A stretch of 64,000 nt of DNA from [Phialemoniopsis] sp. UDSM-2020 (lineage: Eukaryota; Ascomycota; Sordariomycetes; Thyridiales; Thyridiaceae): the NCBI GenBank assembly GCA_018873225.1, contig JAEILZ010000005.1, positions 3,658,001 through 3,722,000 on the forward strand, written 5' to 3'. Position numbers and translations under genes: made by a program. Below, piece after piece: positions 45,105 through 56,698 of this stretch. How positions within the stretch are numbered: the stretch's first letter is position 1; every line of letters starts with the position of its first letter. The notes beneath the pieces are model-generated. The model was given only the letters and a program-made list of their open reading frames with translations. It was not told the DNA's origin and did no database searches.

Positions 45105-46883
45105 TCAAGGCAGTCTCATCATACGCGACCTCTTCACCTCCGGACCATCGGTGCCCAGATACCTGAAGGTATACAAGCTAAGAACGTTTTTGTCAGTCTC
45201 TTTTGTCTCGTCAACTAAATTGGGAAACTGTCAATGTAAGCGTACCTCCAGTGTAGGTTGCCGAGGGCAATATTGCGGCAACCGTTGATGAATTTCACCA
45301 CATCGCGGTCGATCTTTTCTCCCCAGAATGGCAGGCTGCGCAGTGCCTCGTACCACCTGCGGTAGCACTCATACAGCATCTCTCCAATGTGATCAACAGC
45401 CTCCTGATCGGTCATGCCTTGATCTTTCAGGATGAAGATGACATTGCTATCTTCGCCCTTGATCAGATCTTTTCTGTACGAGCAGAGGTCATTTTGCCTG
45501 CGTTTTGACCGTTAGTCCAGGTTCCATGGCGGGGAAGAAAACAGGGGTGTCGCCTACAGGGTCACCAGGTCGCATGTGATCCGGGAGATCGCTTCCAGAG
45601 AAGGATGATCTAGAACGTATTGCGGCAGGTCGATTCCCTCGGCATATCTATTTGTTGTCCCAAAAGTCAGTGCTTGGGCTTCCTCTCTCAATTTCCACAC
45701 GGGTGCAGCGAATAGCCTATTCGAAACACCGCAGCCAGTCACATTCCCGCGGGCGGGAACTTGGCGAGGTCGTTAAGCCAATCGGAGATGAAGCCTCATG
45801 CTTACGCCCTCACCGTCCTCGCCCAAATTGCGACGCTGCGTGCCGTGTGCGGCTGATCTTGCCACGCGATGCGGCTGAAAAAACGGGTGGACTGGGTGCA
45901 AAGACTTACTCCATGAGGCCAATGCAAGGATACGCGCCCACGCAACCGGCTCGCATGTCCATGTAATCCTCCACGCTCTGCCGTGAGGCTCTGTTCTGGA
46001 CCCCGACCTGCTGCAGCACGCCAATGCAGTACAACGTCAAGTGCCGCTTCCACCGGTACTGCAGCCCGGGGCTGGAGCGCTCGCGGAAGCGCATCCAGCA
46101 CGACTGGAGCGTGTGCCTCAGCGGGTTCTCGTCCGGCGTTACAACCGGGTGGATATCATCGAGCATGGAAAGCGTGTGAATGACCTCCTCGGCGGCCTTG
46201 ATGGGGTCATGGGCAAAATTTCCCTCGTCGAAGGCTACAGGGTTCGTGATTTGCTTCGGTCAGCGGAAGGGCCCCTTGTCTAGTTCCAAAGGAATGTTCC
46301 CACGTATAATACACGGGGATTAAGCGATTAAGGCGCGTCGATCGCAATGCATCCCTCCTGACCCAAGAGCCCGGACAACGGCCGCCGTACCCAGACCTTA
46401 ACTTTCTTGTTGGGAATTTAAAAAGGGGGCTGACTTACGGTCGTCAAAAGCAAAGACCCAGCCATTCCAATCGTTCATCAACTTGAGCGTCTCTGCATCG
46501 GCATGCGGAGCGCAGATTGCGCTCATATATGCGATGTCCAGTCTGCTCCATATGCTCGCTGTCTTCTCATCCATGCGCAGCGCGCTTTGATTTTCATCGT
46601 CAGCATTTCACACTGGCATCAATTGATTTCGCAATTCAATTCAGGTGAGTTCTTACTTTCGCAGCCACTCGTCTGAGAGGGCTTTGGATGTGGCGTGCGC
46701 CGGATTGATCTCCGGCTCCACCGACATGATGGAGGAAAATAGCGCCTCGGGGAGCTTGATCCAGTGACCGTCGGTGTAGTCCTGGAGCTTCTCGGCATTC
46801 TTCTGGGCATTTTCGAAACAAGCTTTGCCCGGTAGCTCACCGGAACGGCTTGGTGGCGGTGTGATCACGGCGCTGGGTGCCAT
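45105..46883 (-). CDS. Class I terpene synthase (sesquiterpene-cyclase type)
   Basis: Six exons (46883-46657, 46584-46439, 46234-45910, 45647-45558, 45497-45246, 45162-45105) encode 365 residues, the usual size of a fungal sesquiterpene cyclase. The Asp-rich metal motif DDPFDEG is at residues 123-129 and is split by intron 2. The second metal motif reads NDLCSYRKD at 265-273, with Asp273 where the NSE triad normally ends in Glu. Other features are FINGCRNIALGNLHW and a C-terminal RYLGTDGPEV block, which needs the small sixth exon. The enzyme would cyclise a prenyl diphosphate, probably farnesyl diphosphate, with Mg2+. Intron 3 is unusually long (262 nt). A P450 and a transporter lie 8-10 kb away, so a terpenoid locus is possible. 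Confidence 0.92.
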
Positions 46884-47841
46884 CGTTCACGATGTCGCAC
46901 AGACTGGTGTCTTCCTTAGTGTCTCAACGGTTTCTCTGCGCTCGGATGGGCTGGTCTGTTCGCCCTACTTTTTGGATGGAGAAGCTTGGGAATAATAAGA
47001 AAGGTGAAAAGAGCGGGAGGGGCTGGGATCTTGCGACAACAAAAGGACAATCCTCTCTACCTCCACCGCGGAAGCGGGAGTTAGCTCCTCGAGGCCATGT
47101 CTACTTTGAATCAAAGATGCGACTACCTGTCCTCCAATCGGTGGGGGCATACAGATTGACGGGAAATCCCACGCGGAGATCAGGTATCCTGATATTCATC
47201 AATCTGTAACTTCATCCTTGCCACTCTAACGGCTGTTTCCCTGATACACGTGTACAAGCCGCCGGGGTAATCAAGGTTAGTTTGCCACTATTCCAGGATT
47301 CCCATCCACTTCGCCCAGGGTTGCGTCAAGGGTCTAGGGACCTACATGAACAGGGGGAGTTCTGCGCAGGAAGTACCAGTTTGGACTTGTTAGCTGCAAG
47401 CTTAACCGGTCTTGGGTAGGGAAACGAGGCTCTGCCCCTCAAAATTTCCCACTTGGTCCTGACGAGCCAGTCAGTAGCAGAGAAAGCGGGCCGAGGCGAA
47501 GAGATTACTGGAGCCCCAGGGGCCTGGAACCGCAGCATGTCAACCAGGATAATCCCTCACCGCCATTACACGTATGGCGTCTGGAGCTATGGACTTTACG
47601 GAAAAGATATGCCACCAAGGTCCCTTGTCAATTTCCAGCGCCGTTTTGCCTAGTGTCGTCAAAAGGAATGCGTTGAAAAGTGGACTCGGGCGTCGTGAGG
47701 GGTTGCCAAGCGAGAGACAAGCGAGAGAAGATTCGCAAAATGAGCCCATGCAGACTTTTCCCGTTTTTCCCGTCATTCATATTTCTCCTTCCTGACAAAG
47801 CGAGCTGCATGCGCGACTGCCGATAGCGAATACTACATACA
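46884..47841. other. Intergenic, divergent promoters
   Basis: About 0.96 kb between the terpene synthase (-) and a HET gene (+). Short ORFs have no domain support. No strong motif was seen. Confidence 0.45.
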
Positions 47842-48882
47842 ATGGCCTCGTCAAACTCGCTCCGGCCCAGGATACGCTACACCAAGTTGAGCCAATCTCG
47901 CGATGAGGTTCGCTTCTTGGAGATCGAGCCGGCCAACGGCATCAACGACCAGATCGTGTGCCGCCTCGTGAACCTCCCTCTGCGCAAGGAGACCGAGTTC
48001 ATCGCCATCTCGTCACTGCTCGGCGACTCGACACAGCAGGAGAGGATCATACTGGACCGGGCACCCATCCCCGTACCGACTCACATCGCCTTGGGCTTGA
48101 AGCACGTTCGCGCCGTGTTCTACCCAGCGATCCAAAAGGCGAGCCAGGAGAATGTCGGCAGGAAGAACAGCTCGCCGGGATGGCTGAAGAGCTTGCTCAG
48201 GCACTTTGGAGGAAAGGAGCACGACAGCGGACCGAAGCTCCGGGTATGGATCGACTGCATCTGCCTCAACTCCAACGACGCGAGGGAGAACTCCAAGCAC
48301 AGGGTCATCATGTATCACGTTTACCAGCAGGCGCAAATGGTGGTGGGCTGGGTCGGCCTCAAGATCCCCCAGACCGACCTCGGTATCCAGCTCATCCAGG
48401 CATTCGATCAAGCCATGCCCGAGGACTGGCAGGAGCCCGGCGACAAGGAGGCGCACCCGGAGAACTATTCGCCGCATCACGAGTGGGCGATACCGGTGAT
48501 TGACCTCTTCGATCCCGCTGCCGAATCGGCCGTGGGCACGGCCGACTTCCTGAACCGCGACTTCTTCCACCGGCGCTGGATCCTGGAGGAGATGGCTATG
48601 GCGAGAGTGCCTACTTTCTTGATCGGCGACGCGATCGTGTCGTGGAAGCAGATCCTGCGACTGAACCTGGCGATGGAGGAGTTCAAGGATCACGAGTCCA
48701 ACGTCTGTCCGGCAACTACGAGACCGCTTATTCACGAGTTCCCGCTGGGTACGATTCACGAGCTACTGGATGAGTTTGAGAAGAGGAAGAAGATGGCCAA
48801 GATGGAGTCTCTGAACAGCAAGTCCATATCGGGAAGCACTACGAGTGCCGACTCGAGGAGCCAGCAACGTTCGTGGCAATGA
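47842..48882 (+). CDS. HET-domain protein, short form
   Basis: A single exon of 346 residues. The HET domain is recognisable by ETEFIAISSLLGD near residue 50, RVWIDCICLNSNDARENSKHRVIMYHVYQQAQMVVGWVG at about 134-172 and the RRWILEEMAMAR block near 250. HET domains trigger incompatibility or cell death after fusion of unlike hyphae; the function of this copy is inferred. The protein stops soon after the domain, ending in a Ser-rich tail, whereas many HET proteins carry a longer C-terminal part. No intron is evident. Confidence 0.85.
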   Translation: MASSNSLRPRIRYTKLSQSRDEVRFLEIEPANGINDQIVCRLVNLPLRKETEFIAISSLLGDSTQQERIILDRAPIPVPTHIALGLKHVRAVFYPAIQKASQENVGRKNSSPGWLKSLLRHFGGKEHDSGPKLRVWIDCICLNSNDARENSKHRVIMYHVYQQAQMVVGWVGLKIPQTDLGIQLIQAFDQAMPEDWQEPGDKEAHPENYSPHHEWAIPVIDLFDPAAESAVGTADFLNRDFFHRRWILEEMAMARVPTFLIGDAIVSWKQILRLNLAMEEFKDHESNVCPATTRPLIHEFPLGTIHELLDEFEKRKKMAKMESLNSKSISGSTTSADSRSQQRSWQ

Positions 48883-50493
48883 TGCGAGTGGGGAAGAAAA
48901 AGAAAAGGCAAAGGAAAAGAGGGGAGGATTTTCTGGGTATTGCTTTCGATGCGTCTTTTTGATTTTCTTGCGTTTAAAGCAATATCTGCTTGCTTTGCTT
49001 CACAGCATCATACCCATACCCATATTTGCATTTTACGACATCATTTCTTCAATCAAGCATTTGGCTTTTGTTTATGCCCATGCATCAGACAGAATTTCCC
49101 ATTGCCCATGGTGATTTTGACTTGGCCCAGTGTTTCAAACCGAATGCGCTACGCAGCCACTATTAGAAACCGGTTCGTGAACTAACTAGCTCCGTCGGAC
49201 CACGAAGGAGCAATTTCGTGAAAGGGGCAAGATTTGCAAAGGACCCCTGGTCAAGTTCCCATGTTTTGAGATATGACGAAGGTCACTTGACGATGTCGCC
49301 GACCCCTGCACTGCCCGGCATATATGCCTTGTCAGCTATTAGTGGAGTGAAAGGGCACCTGGCATGCCTGGACAAGCCTGGGCACTGCTCCTTTCGGCAC
49401 AGCGCGGCATGCAAAGCATACCGAAAATCGGTTGACGTCTAACGTTATCCTCCCCTCTCTCCAGAGTCTGTGCCCCTCCCCCAGGTGAGAGCGCCTCTCC
49501 CGCCTGGCTCCCGTCCCGTCCGGTTATCGCTGCCTGCCACACAAAGCCAAGCTTACCCGTACCGAGCATTTCACCGTCGGGGGGTACCTAAAACACCACT
49601 CTAAAGTAGCCGCCGTTTGCGCGCGATGGACCGCTGTGGAGGCCCTGACTATTGACGTGCTACTGCATGTACATGTGGCCAACTACGCCGGATACAGGAG
49701 ATCGCACGCCACGCTCGCTCTTCTCGGGATTGTGCCTCTCTTGGAAGGGATTTCAAATGCCCCGCGAGTCGGGGTGGCAACACTTTGAGTTCCTCCGCAC
49801 ACCTTCGCTGAGGGCACTCGACTGACTGGCTGCTTACGGTGTAGCACCTCGTGCTGGGGGGGTCTTTAGCGTAGGTGTGCGCCTCCATAAAAAGCAAGTT
49901 GTACGGAGCAGTTGGAGCGTTACGGAACACTTGGCTCCCTCCTTGGTAATCACATTCGAAGCACATCAACAACACTTCTTGCATCAAACGACGTGGCCTT
50001 TGCAGTTCCCCCTCTCTTCAGTCGACTTGAAGATTTTTGACGTGCAGCCAACAGACAAGAATCAATGCAACGGAGATGCACCTCTTGACCGACTTCTCTC
50101 GTTAAAAAGGGATAAGAAAGCTCAACGGTCCATTCAACGGTGGGATAAATTCCCGAGGACCTTGTCGCTGCCAGGGGTGCCTGTCGGCTGTGGAGACTGA
50201 CATGGGTATTCTTGGTTTGGTACCTCTTGGCGCTGGAAGTACCCGACAAGGGTGTCGGCCAAGGAGAACTCTGGAGATAACATTTTCGAGCCAGGATGAG
50301 CACATGGCCAAGCATCTCGGCCGAACCAATAATCGGCCGTGATCCTACAGGGGCACAGCTGCTAGATTCGACTAGGAGCATTTGCAATGAATCCATGGAT
50401 GTGATATCTGATGTTCATTCCTCGAAAGGACTCTGAAAGTTTTCGGTGATTGATTCTCTCCTGCCATTGGTACAATCGTAACGCCCGCATTAC
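48883..50493. other. Intergenic, no gene seen
   Basis: This 1.6-kb gap separates the HET gene (+) from the beta-propeller gene (-). Both are 3' ends. Short ORFs near 48940-49185 and 49877-50200 lack any recognisable feature. Confidence 0.45.
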
Positions 50494-51522
50494 CTAACAC
50501 CTGATATCTAGAGCGAACACTTGGGCGCCTGATGTCGGTGTGCCTGACCGAAAGTACTGCCCAGATGTAGCAAAGTAAAGGATGCCTTGGTCGGCATCAG
50601 TCTGGCCAAAGACAGCCGATACAGGTTGGCTGATGTTCGGTGACCCAGAATCCCATTCCGCCACCATCTCCACTTCACCAGCAGTCGAGATCTTCTCGAT
50701 TCCAGTAACCCCTCCCAGCCCAGTGGCGAGATAAGCAGTGTCGTGCCGACCCAGCGTGAAGTCGTCAAAGGTCGACCCGTCAATGCCATGTGCGATCACC
50801 TCCGCAGGCGTGCCCACTGCGAGGCCGTCTGCCGTGATCCCCAGCCGCCCATAAAGACCCTGGTCGGTGTTTGTAAAGTAGAGCCATCCGTTGGCTGCAT
50901 GGACGCCGTTGATGCCGAGGGGTAACTCGGAGCTGAGGTTGGCAGCGAAGAGCGGGTCGGAGCTAACAGTCGCGACGGACCCTGTCCGCGCATCTAGCCG
51001 CAGCAGGGCACCTGCAAGACAATCTGCAAGCAGCAGGTAGTGCGGCGCACCCGGCACGGGCGTCAGGCCTTTGAGCCAGCCCGCAGACGGAATAGGAAAG
51101 GCCTCCGCCTGCGGGCCGCTTTTAGTCAAGGTGACACGATACACGACGTTGGATCCCGCCTGGAGCGAAGGCGGTTCCGCAGGCGATGCTCCAAACGAGA
51201 AGTTGGTCGCCGTTGCAGCAATGGTATGCGGTGAGATAGATGTCAGGCCAAATATAGCTTGGGAATGGGGGGCGAAAGAGGTGACGAAGTACGGAAGGGC
51301 TTCCGCTGGGCCATTGAGGGGGTTGATGCCGTTGAGCTCTGCGGTAAAGGCGTTGCAGACAATTAGGGTGCTGTTTGGCAGGATGGCAATGTTTTCAATT
51401 CTCACTGTCGGTGGGAATTGGGTGAGCAGCGTGGGGGTAGTGAGGCCCTTGACCTCGGTGAGGAGGAAGGAGAGGAGGCAAGCTCCCCAAAGTGTGGACT
51501 GGTGGCAAAACATGGCCATCAA
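50494..51522 (-). CDS. Secreted beta-propeller (SMP-30/NHL-like) protein
   Basis: A single exon of 342 residues. A signal peptide ends near AKVKG-like position 26 (TLWGACLLSFLLTEVKG). The rest has repeated propeller-type strands: VRIENIAILPNSTLIVCN, LKGLTPVPGAPHYLLLADCLAGALLRLD, LPLGINGVHAANGWLYFTNTDQGLYGRL and ILYFATSGQYF. This matches fungal six-bladed propellers related to SMP-30/gluconolactonases, but the metal ligands of true gluconolactonases are not clear. Role unknown. The start at 51522 could also be the second or fourth Met. A few N-glycosylation sequons are present. Confidence 0.8.
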   Translation of the reverse strand: MMAMFCHQSTLWGACLLSFLLTEVKGLTTPTLLTQFPPTVRIENIAILPNSTLIVCNAFTAELNGINPLNGPAEALPYFVTSFAPHSQAIFGLTSISPHTIAATATNFSFGASPAEPPSLQAGSNVVYRVTLTKSGPQAEAFPIPSAGWLKGLTPVPGAPHYLLLADCLAGALLRLDARTGSVATVSSDPLFAANLSSELPLGINGVHAANGWLYFTNTDQGLYGRLGITADGLAVGTPAEVIAHGIDGSTFDDFTLGRHDTAYLATGLGGVTGIEKISTAGEVEMVAEWDSGSPNISQPVSAVFGQTDADQGILYFATSGQYFRSGTPTSGAQVFALDIRC

Positions 51523-52266
51523 CTTCGCAGAAAATCTAGGTCTGATAGACTGTAATCATCATCTGTGTTTGCATCTAAACGGGCATCTGCGACTTATATA
51601 CTCGGACAACGCCATTTCTCCTACCATATGCCGCGATTCAATGAAAGAGGAGCTCCTGGGCAGGAATACGAGGAAACACGTCGCAAGCAAGCGATTCAAG
51701 AAGCTTGTGGACACTCAAGCCATGCGAAAGAGCGCAAATGCAATCATTCTTAGCTACAATGACATGTGAGTTTCCTAGTATTGAGGTATTGTATTTCACA
51801 AGCGAGATGCTCGTCCCTTGAACGGCGAGACCAGATTCGTGGGATGGGATTGTGAAGGGGGCTCAAACCTGATTACGTCGAATCCCACCTCGCCAAATCG
51901 GGTAATGAGAACGAGCACCCAATCATTTACGCACAAAACCTTTTGTATTGGGTTGCAATGGTGTGCGCGGGGAAGATTTTTGAGAGGCTGGAAACCGTCT
52001 GATGTAAGCGTCCGCCTGAACATGCATGTATGCAGTCTTGCGGCAAGTCACATACATGTACGAGATTATAGTCGTCTGCGTCGTTCTCATTTCCTATTTT
52101 GTTGCGGCTCACCAGAGCTCTCGTTCTCATTTCCTCTTCGACATGATCTGATCTTTCTCATGAACGCGTGGAAGGGCGCACGCTTGTGACATGTGCGCGG
52201 TGCTGCACGCTGAAACCGCCCTGACCAGCGCGTCCCGAGGCTTATCCTAAAGAACTCACGAAAGCT
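51523..52266. other. Intergenic, divergent promoters
   Basis: About 0.74 kb between the beta-propeller gene (-) and a Zn-cluster regulator (+). ORFs here are shadows of the neighbouring genes or short. No motif is clear. Confidence 0.45.
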
Positions 52267-53574
52267 ATGTCTAACAGAAGAACAAACCCAAAAGCCAAGA
52301 CCGGTTGCATCACTTGCAGGTAAGAGAGATCTGTCTGCGCGCATCTGGCTGTTGCCCACAGGATCGGCCCGATGTCACTGACTTGCTTTGCTTCCCCCAG
52401 AGCCCGGAGGATCAAGTGCGACGAAGGAAAGCCGGCGTGTATGCGGTGTTTGTCGTCAGGCAGAAAGTGTGATGGATACGCAACAGTGTTTCGTGTGGCC
52501 ACGCATCCGCAACATAAGCCTGGACCTACCGGCCAGAGACAATCTGGCTCGCTCCTATCTACGTACCGCCCAGACGGAACGACTCCAACGAATGATGACA
52601 TTGAGAAACTGGTTCATCTTTTCAAGATGAAGAACCGAGCGTCCAGCATTGGCTACCACGCCGAAGCCCGTGAGATTCTCACTGCAATCTGCGATCCATC
52701 CATCAGGCATGCCCTCCTAGCTCTCGACTCCCTCTGCAAGGCATTCGAGGCGCAGGGATACATCGTTATCAAGGCCAACGTTGTTGAACGTGCTGATATC
52801 AGGCACGGACTGGAAGAATACAACAAGGCAGTGTCGAGTCTGGCTTCGAGAGTGACCAGCGAAGCATCCATCCGCACATCGCTCCTGTGCTGTCAGCTCT
52901 TCATCGGAGTCGAGGTGAGGGTCGGCAATTTCTCTCTGGCCGTGCAGCATTTCAGCCGCGGTCTTCGCATAATGCACCAGTACCGCTGCCGTCCGACTGT
53001 GAACGACAAGGAGCGGATTGTTCCATGCGGGGCCGGCGATCTACCTCTTCTCGACCTATTTGTCATGAAGCTCTTTGCGTCCGCCAATCCGGTGGCGTGG
53101 CAGACAGAGAGACCGACAGGGTCAGCTATTCCTACCGATATGCTCAGCGCAGAATACGTCCCACTACGCATACGGGCTCGGAGTGAGCTAGCGACACTGT
53201 CAGACCAAGTCGTCGCGTTCCTTGGTCATGTTGCGACCTTGCGACATCAGAACCAAGTGCAAGGGCTGCTGCAGTGGAAGTTCAGAATCCTTGACACCCT
53301 GCGGAAGTGGGACAATGCGTTCGCCGAGCCGATCCGAAATGTGCTAGACGGTGACGCGACGCTTCGGCTGCGTTATGCCGTGGCTTTCTGTCCCTTTCTC
53401 TATCGGATCTTGAAGATTGTCACAAGTCTAGCACTGAGCGTTGATAACAAAGACTTGGATCTGCTGACCGGCGACTTCGAAGCCCTGGCAGATATCTCAT
53501 CTTTGTTGACAGAGAAGAGAAAGGAGTTTCCAATTCATAATCGTGGGTGTGGACCAGGACAAGCACAACAATGA
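52267..53574 (+). CDS. Zn(II)2Cys6 transcription factor
   Basis: Two exons (52267-52319, 52401-53574) encode 408 residues. The intron splits the cluster in phase 2. Spliced, it reads CITCRARRIKC then ACMRCLSSGRKC, with the basic start NRRTNPKAKTG. The remainder has the pattern of a family of fungal regulators with a DNA-binding N-terminus and a C-terminal helical region (IRHALLALDSLCKAFEAQG; LDLFVMKLFASANPVAW). It is shorter than the typical middle-domain regulator. No adjacent catabolic gene is in the same direction, so target genes are unknown. Confidence 0.85.
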
Positions 53575-54207
53575 TTGTGCGATGGCTCTTGAGAAGAGAC
53601 AACCAATTTCCGACTCAATGCATTCGTCCAACACAACACATTAACCCAACACAATACATTCGTCCAACACGATTGCTACAACATCTGAACCTCAGTATCT
53701 TAATCATTTTTCACAATACTTGCACAACATAGATACATTTCTGAATTTACTGCCTCGGGCTCGGAGGTTTGACCCATGTTGATCACCCGCACGTGGGCCG
53801 GACTAGGATCCGAAATTGAACTCGACAACGGCCGCCGATCCCGTGATTTTGGCGTGACTGCACATGGCGTGCGTCCGAACAGCTACGAAGTGGGAATGTT
53901 TCGGTGTCTCAAAGTAATTACTTCGCCATTCATAGCTTCCTTGGCAACACTTTAAAGCTCGCCATTTATCCCTTAGAGGATTAGTTAGGGGACTGGCTTC
54001 ATCGTGGCGCACGTCATTGCTAGGCTTCAATCGCTCTGATTGGGTTTTCAGCTGGCGGGGCGCAGTTCGTCCGCGCTGATGCAGATCATCAAAGGCCCCT
54101 CTCAGCTGAAAAGACAAGAGGCGCAAAACAACTGAATTGGCGCCGACAAGCTGGCCATCATCCTTTGTATCAGCATCATCAAAGTTGAGACCAGAAAGCT
54201 TTGAGAA
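53575..54207. other. Intergenic with a short minisatellite
   Basis: No gene is supported. An 18-bp repeat with three copies lies at 53621-53674. A minus-strand ORF near 53803-54492 overlaps the start of the next gene and looks like a shadow. Confidence 0.4.
53621..53674. repeat. Three-copy 18-bp minisatellite
   Basis: Three consecutive 18-bp units begin at 53621, 53639 and 53657. Each starts with CATT and contains CCAACAC. Copies 1 and 3 share 14 identical leading bases; the middle copy differs at three positions there. The array starts 47 bp after the stop of the upstream regulator gene. Confidence 0.65.
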
Positions 54208-56479
54208 ATGCTCTGCGAGTCTTGCCAGTTCATCCCGCTGGACTTGTTCCTCCCGTTGCGAGCGAGCGCGAGGCGATTTAAGGGCGGCAAAGCATGGCAC
54301 TGTGCCTACATACACACGAAGGGCGAGGACGCCACCGAAGTAGTCGAAGCATCTGCCAAAGCCGGCTGCACGGGGTGCAAGATCATCACCGCTGCGCTCG
54401 ATGCAGCCGAGCCAGCCTGGGCCATGGGCGGGGGGTTTACGAGTCGCGGACACAATATGCTTCTCAACAACCCGAGCGCTAATGCATTGCATGGGCCGCT
54501 CCCTGACGGGATCTCGATGTCTGTCACGGCTGAGGGCGAACTGGTTGTGGCGGATGGTGATTTACAGGCGGGTCTGTACTGGAAGTACAAACATTATGGC
54601 GAGGAAAAGTGTGAGTGCTCGCAATATTGTCCGACCACGGTAGTATCGCGGTTCTAAGCTGACGGACGGATAAAGCCTCTGTGAACGGGACGGCGGACTG
54701 TGAGGCAAATATGAACATGGCCAAGTCGTGGCTCAACACGTGTCTCTCTGAACACGAGACGTGTAAGAGCGACGTTGACGCTGACTTCCTTCCCGGGAGG
54801 CTGATCGACCTTGGCGATGCTGGATCCGATCTGGTTCCGCCGCGGCTCATCGAAACAAAGGGTAACACCAGCTTGGCCAAACCAGTACGGTACATCACGT
54901 TGAGTCACTGCTGGGGAACCGAGCACGGCAAAACTGTTCCAAGGACCACGAAGGCTACCCTGGACGCACATTATTCGGCCATTTACCTTTCATCGTTACC
55001 TAAGACGTTCCGGGATGCCATCGTGATTGTCAAGAAGCTAGGCTATCGCTACCTTTGGATCGATTCTCTGTGCATTGTCCAGGATGACAGGAAGGACTTT
55101 GAGCGAGAATGCAGTCAGATGCATCTTGTCTATTCTCAGTCCCAGTGCACCATTAGTGTAAGTGGCCTCTTGAGAGACCTATCACCCTTCGACTTTGAAA
55201 TCTGACCCTTGAGCTATAGGCAGCTGACTCTCCCGATGCCGATGGCGGTTGCTTTCTTCCGCGTGACCTCGACGGTATCAGGCCTCTCACCATGAGATGC
55301 AAGAACCAAAATCTTCCCTACAGGAGCGGGGGTATCATGGATATCATCTTTGGACGCTTCGAAAACGACCCCGATTTTGATTATGTGACCATATATCCCA
55401 ACTTCGGTCCATGGATCACGTCTCTGGAATACGGCGCTGTCTTCCAACGTGGCTGGTGCTTGCAGGAACGCGAGCTCAGCCCCCGAGTCCTCCACTTCAC
55501 CCGCAATCGCCTCCTCTGGGAATGCCGCGAGTGCAACGCGGCCGAGGACAGTCCAGTCATGGACAAGAAGGCGATTACCAACCCGAAGATGGCGGCGCAT
55601 TTATCGACGATGCGCGCGATGGACATGGCTGGGACCTATACGTACTCGAACACCCAGAGTCGCGTCAAAGCGCAAACACACAAGTGGGACCATCTCGTCG
55701 AGATGTACTCACGGCGCCATCTGTCCGTCCCCACGGACAAGCTTCCGGCACTATCGGGCCTGGCGGCCTTGTTCTCCGCGCGTCGTGGGGGCGACGACAT
55801 GTACCTCGCCGGTCTTTGGAAGAGCAACCTTCTCAAGGGCATTGCGTGGGCACCGAAAAGATCTAGAGCCCCTATTCCTCTTAACATGAATGACTGGCCG
55901 CCGCCGGCAATCGACGGCGGCTCACCGTCCTGGTCGTGGGCTTCCCACGACGGCGAGGTGGTCCATTGTGCGGAATCATGGTACGCTACCGGCTGGGGCT
56001 CTGTTATTGGTGAGGACGGCAAGGAGACATGGGCCAAGAAGCCGTTGGAGATCAGGGTCTTGGATGTCAAAGTCAAGCACGCCAGTGACGACCAGTTTGG
56101 GCGGGTCTCGGGGGGCGAGCTTGTCCTGGGTGGATGGACCGTGACTGTGACACTTTCCGAGGCTGACTTTTTGGACGACCCCGACAGGGAGCCAACCCCT
56201 GGACGAAGCAAGCAGTATCGCGATGAAAGGTATAAGGCGTTCGTGTACTTTGACGAAGATGTCGATAACCTCTCGTTGACCAAGTTCACGCTTCTGCACT
56301 TGGGAGATGGGAAGAACGCTCGCGGGACCAGCCCTAAAGCCAGCAATGGCTTGGTGCTGATCAAGAGACCAGTTGACGAGGGAGCATATCGAAGAGTTGG
56401 TTTATTCGATATGACTGAGGAAGCTGGCCAGATTGCTTTTCAAGTAGTTGGACATCGGCAACATGTAAGAATCATTTAG
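54208..56479 (+). CDS. HET-domain protein, long form
   Basis: Three exons (54208-54610, 54676-55157, 55220-56479) encode 714 residues. The N-terminus has a Cys-rich start (MLCESCQFIPLD) and a CxxC pair, as in many long HET proteins. The HET domain spans about residues 225-375: RYITLSHCWGTEHG, LPKTFRDAIVIVKKLGYRYLWIDSLCIVQDDRKDFERECSQMHLVYSQSQCTIS. After it come FQRGWCLQERELSPRVLHFTRNRLLWECRECNA, the SWSWAS block and a beta-rich C-terminus. The predicted role is heterokaryon or vegetative incompatibility, by family. A second HET gene lies 6.5 kb upstream. The start fits the family's typical beginning. Confidence 0.88.
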
Positions 56480-56698
56480 AAACTCCATATCAATTGGTCA
56501 CCAGTTATCAAGCTCTAGCTCGGTGCCAGTAGACGCGTGCCCCACATTGGCGTTCATTCCAGCACACCACCAAAAGTTACGGTGTCCCGCTATGCCCACC
56601 AGCGCAGTGAAGATCTTTGACCCAACACCTTCACAGCCTTCACCTCCTTATCCTGCACTGCGCTGTATTTGTTGCTCGATTTTTGATAGCTCAATAGT

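Noticed and set aside
48013..48759. 248-codon minus-strand ORF opposite the short HET gene
   Set aside because: It overlaps the HET exon fully and has no recognisable features; the HET frame carries a clear domain.
53803..54492. 229-codon minus-strand ORF before and overlapping the long HET gene
   Set aside because: It overlaps the supported HET first exon and shows no domain or splice partner.
55636..56364. 242-codon minus-strand ORF opposite the long HET gene
   Set aside because: It lies antisense inside a domain-bearing exon and is Ser/Pro-rich without a family signal.
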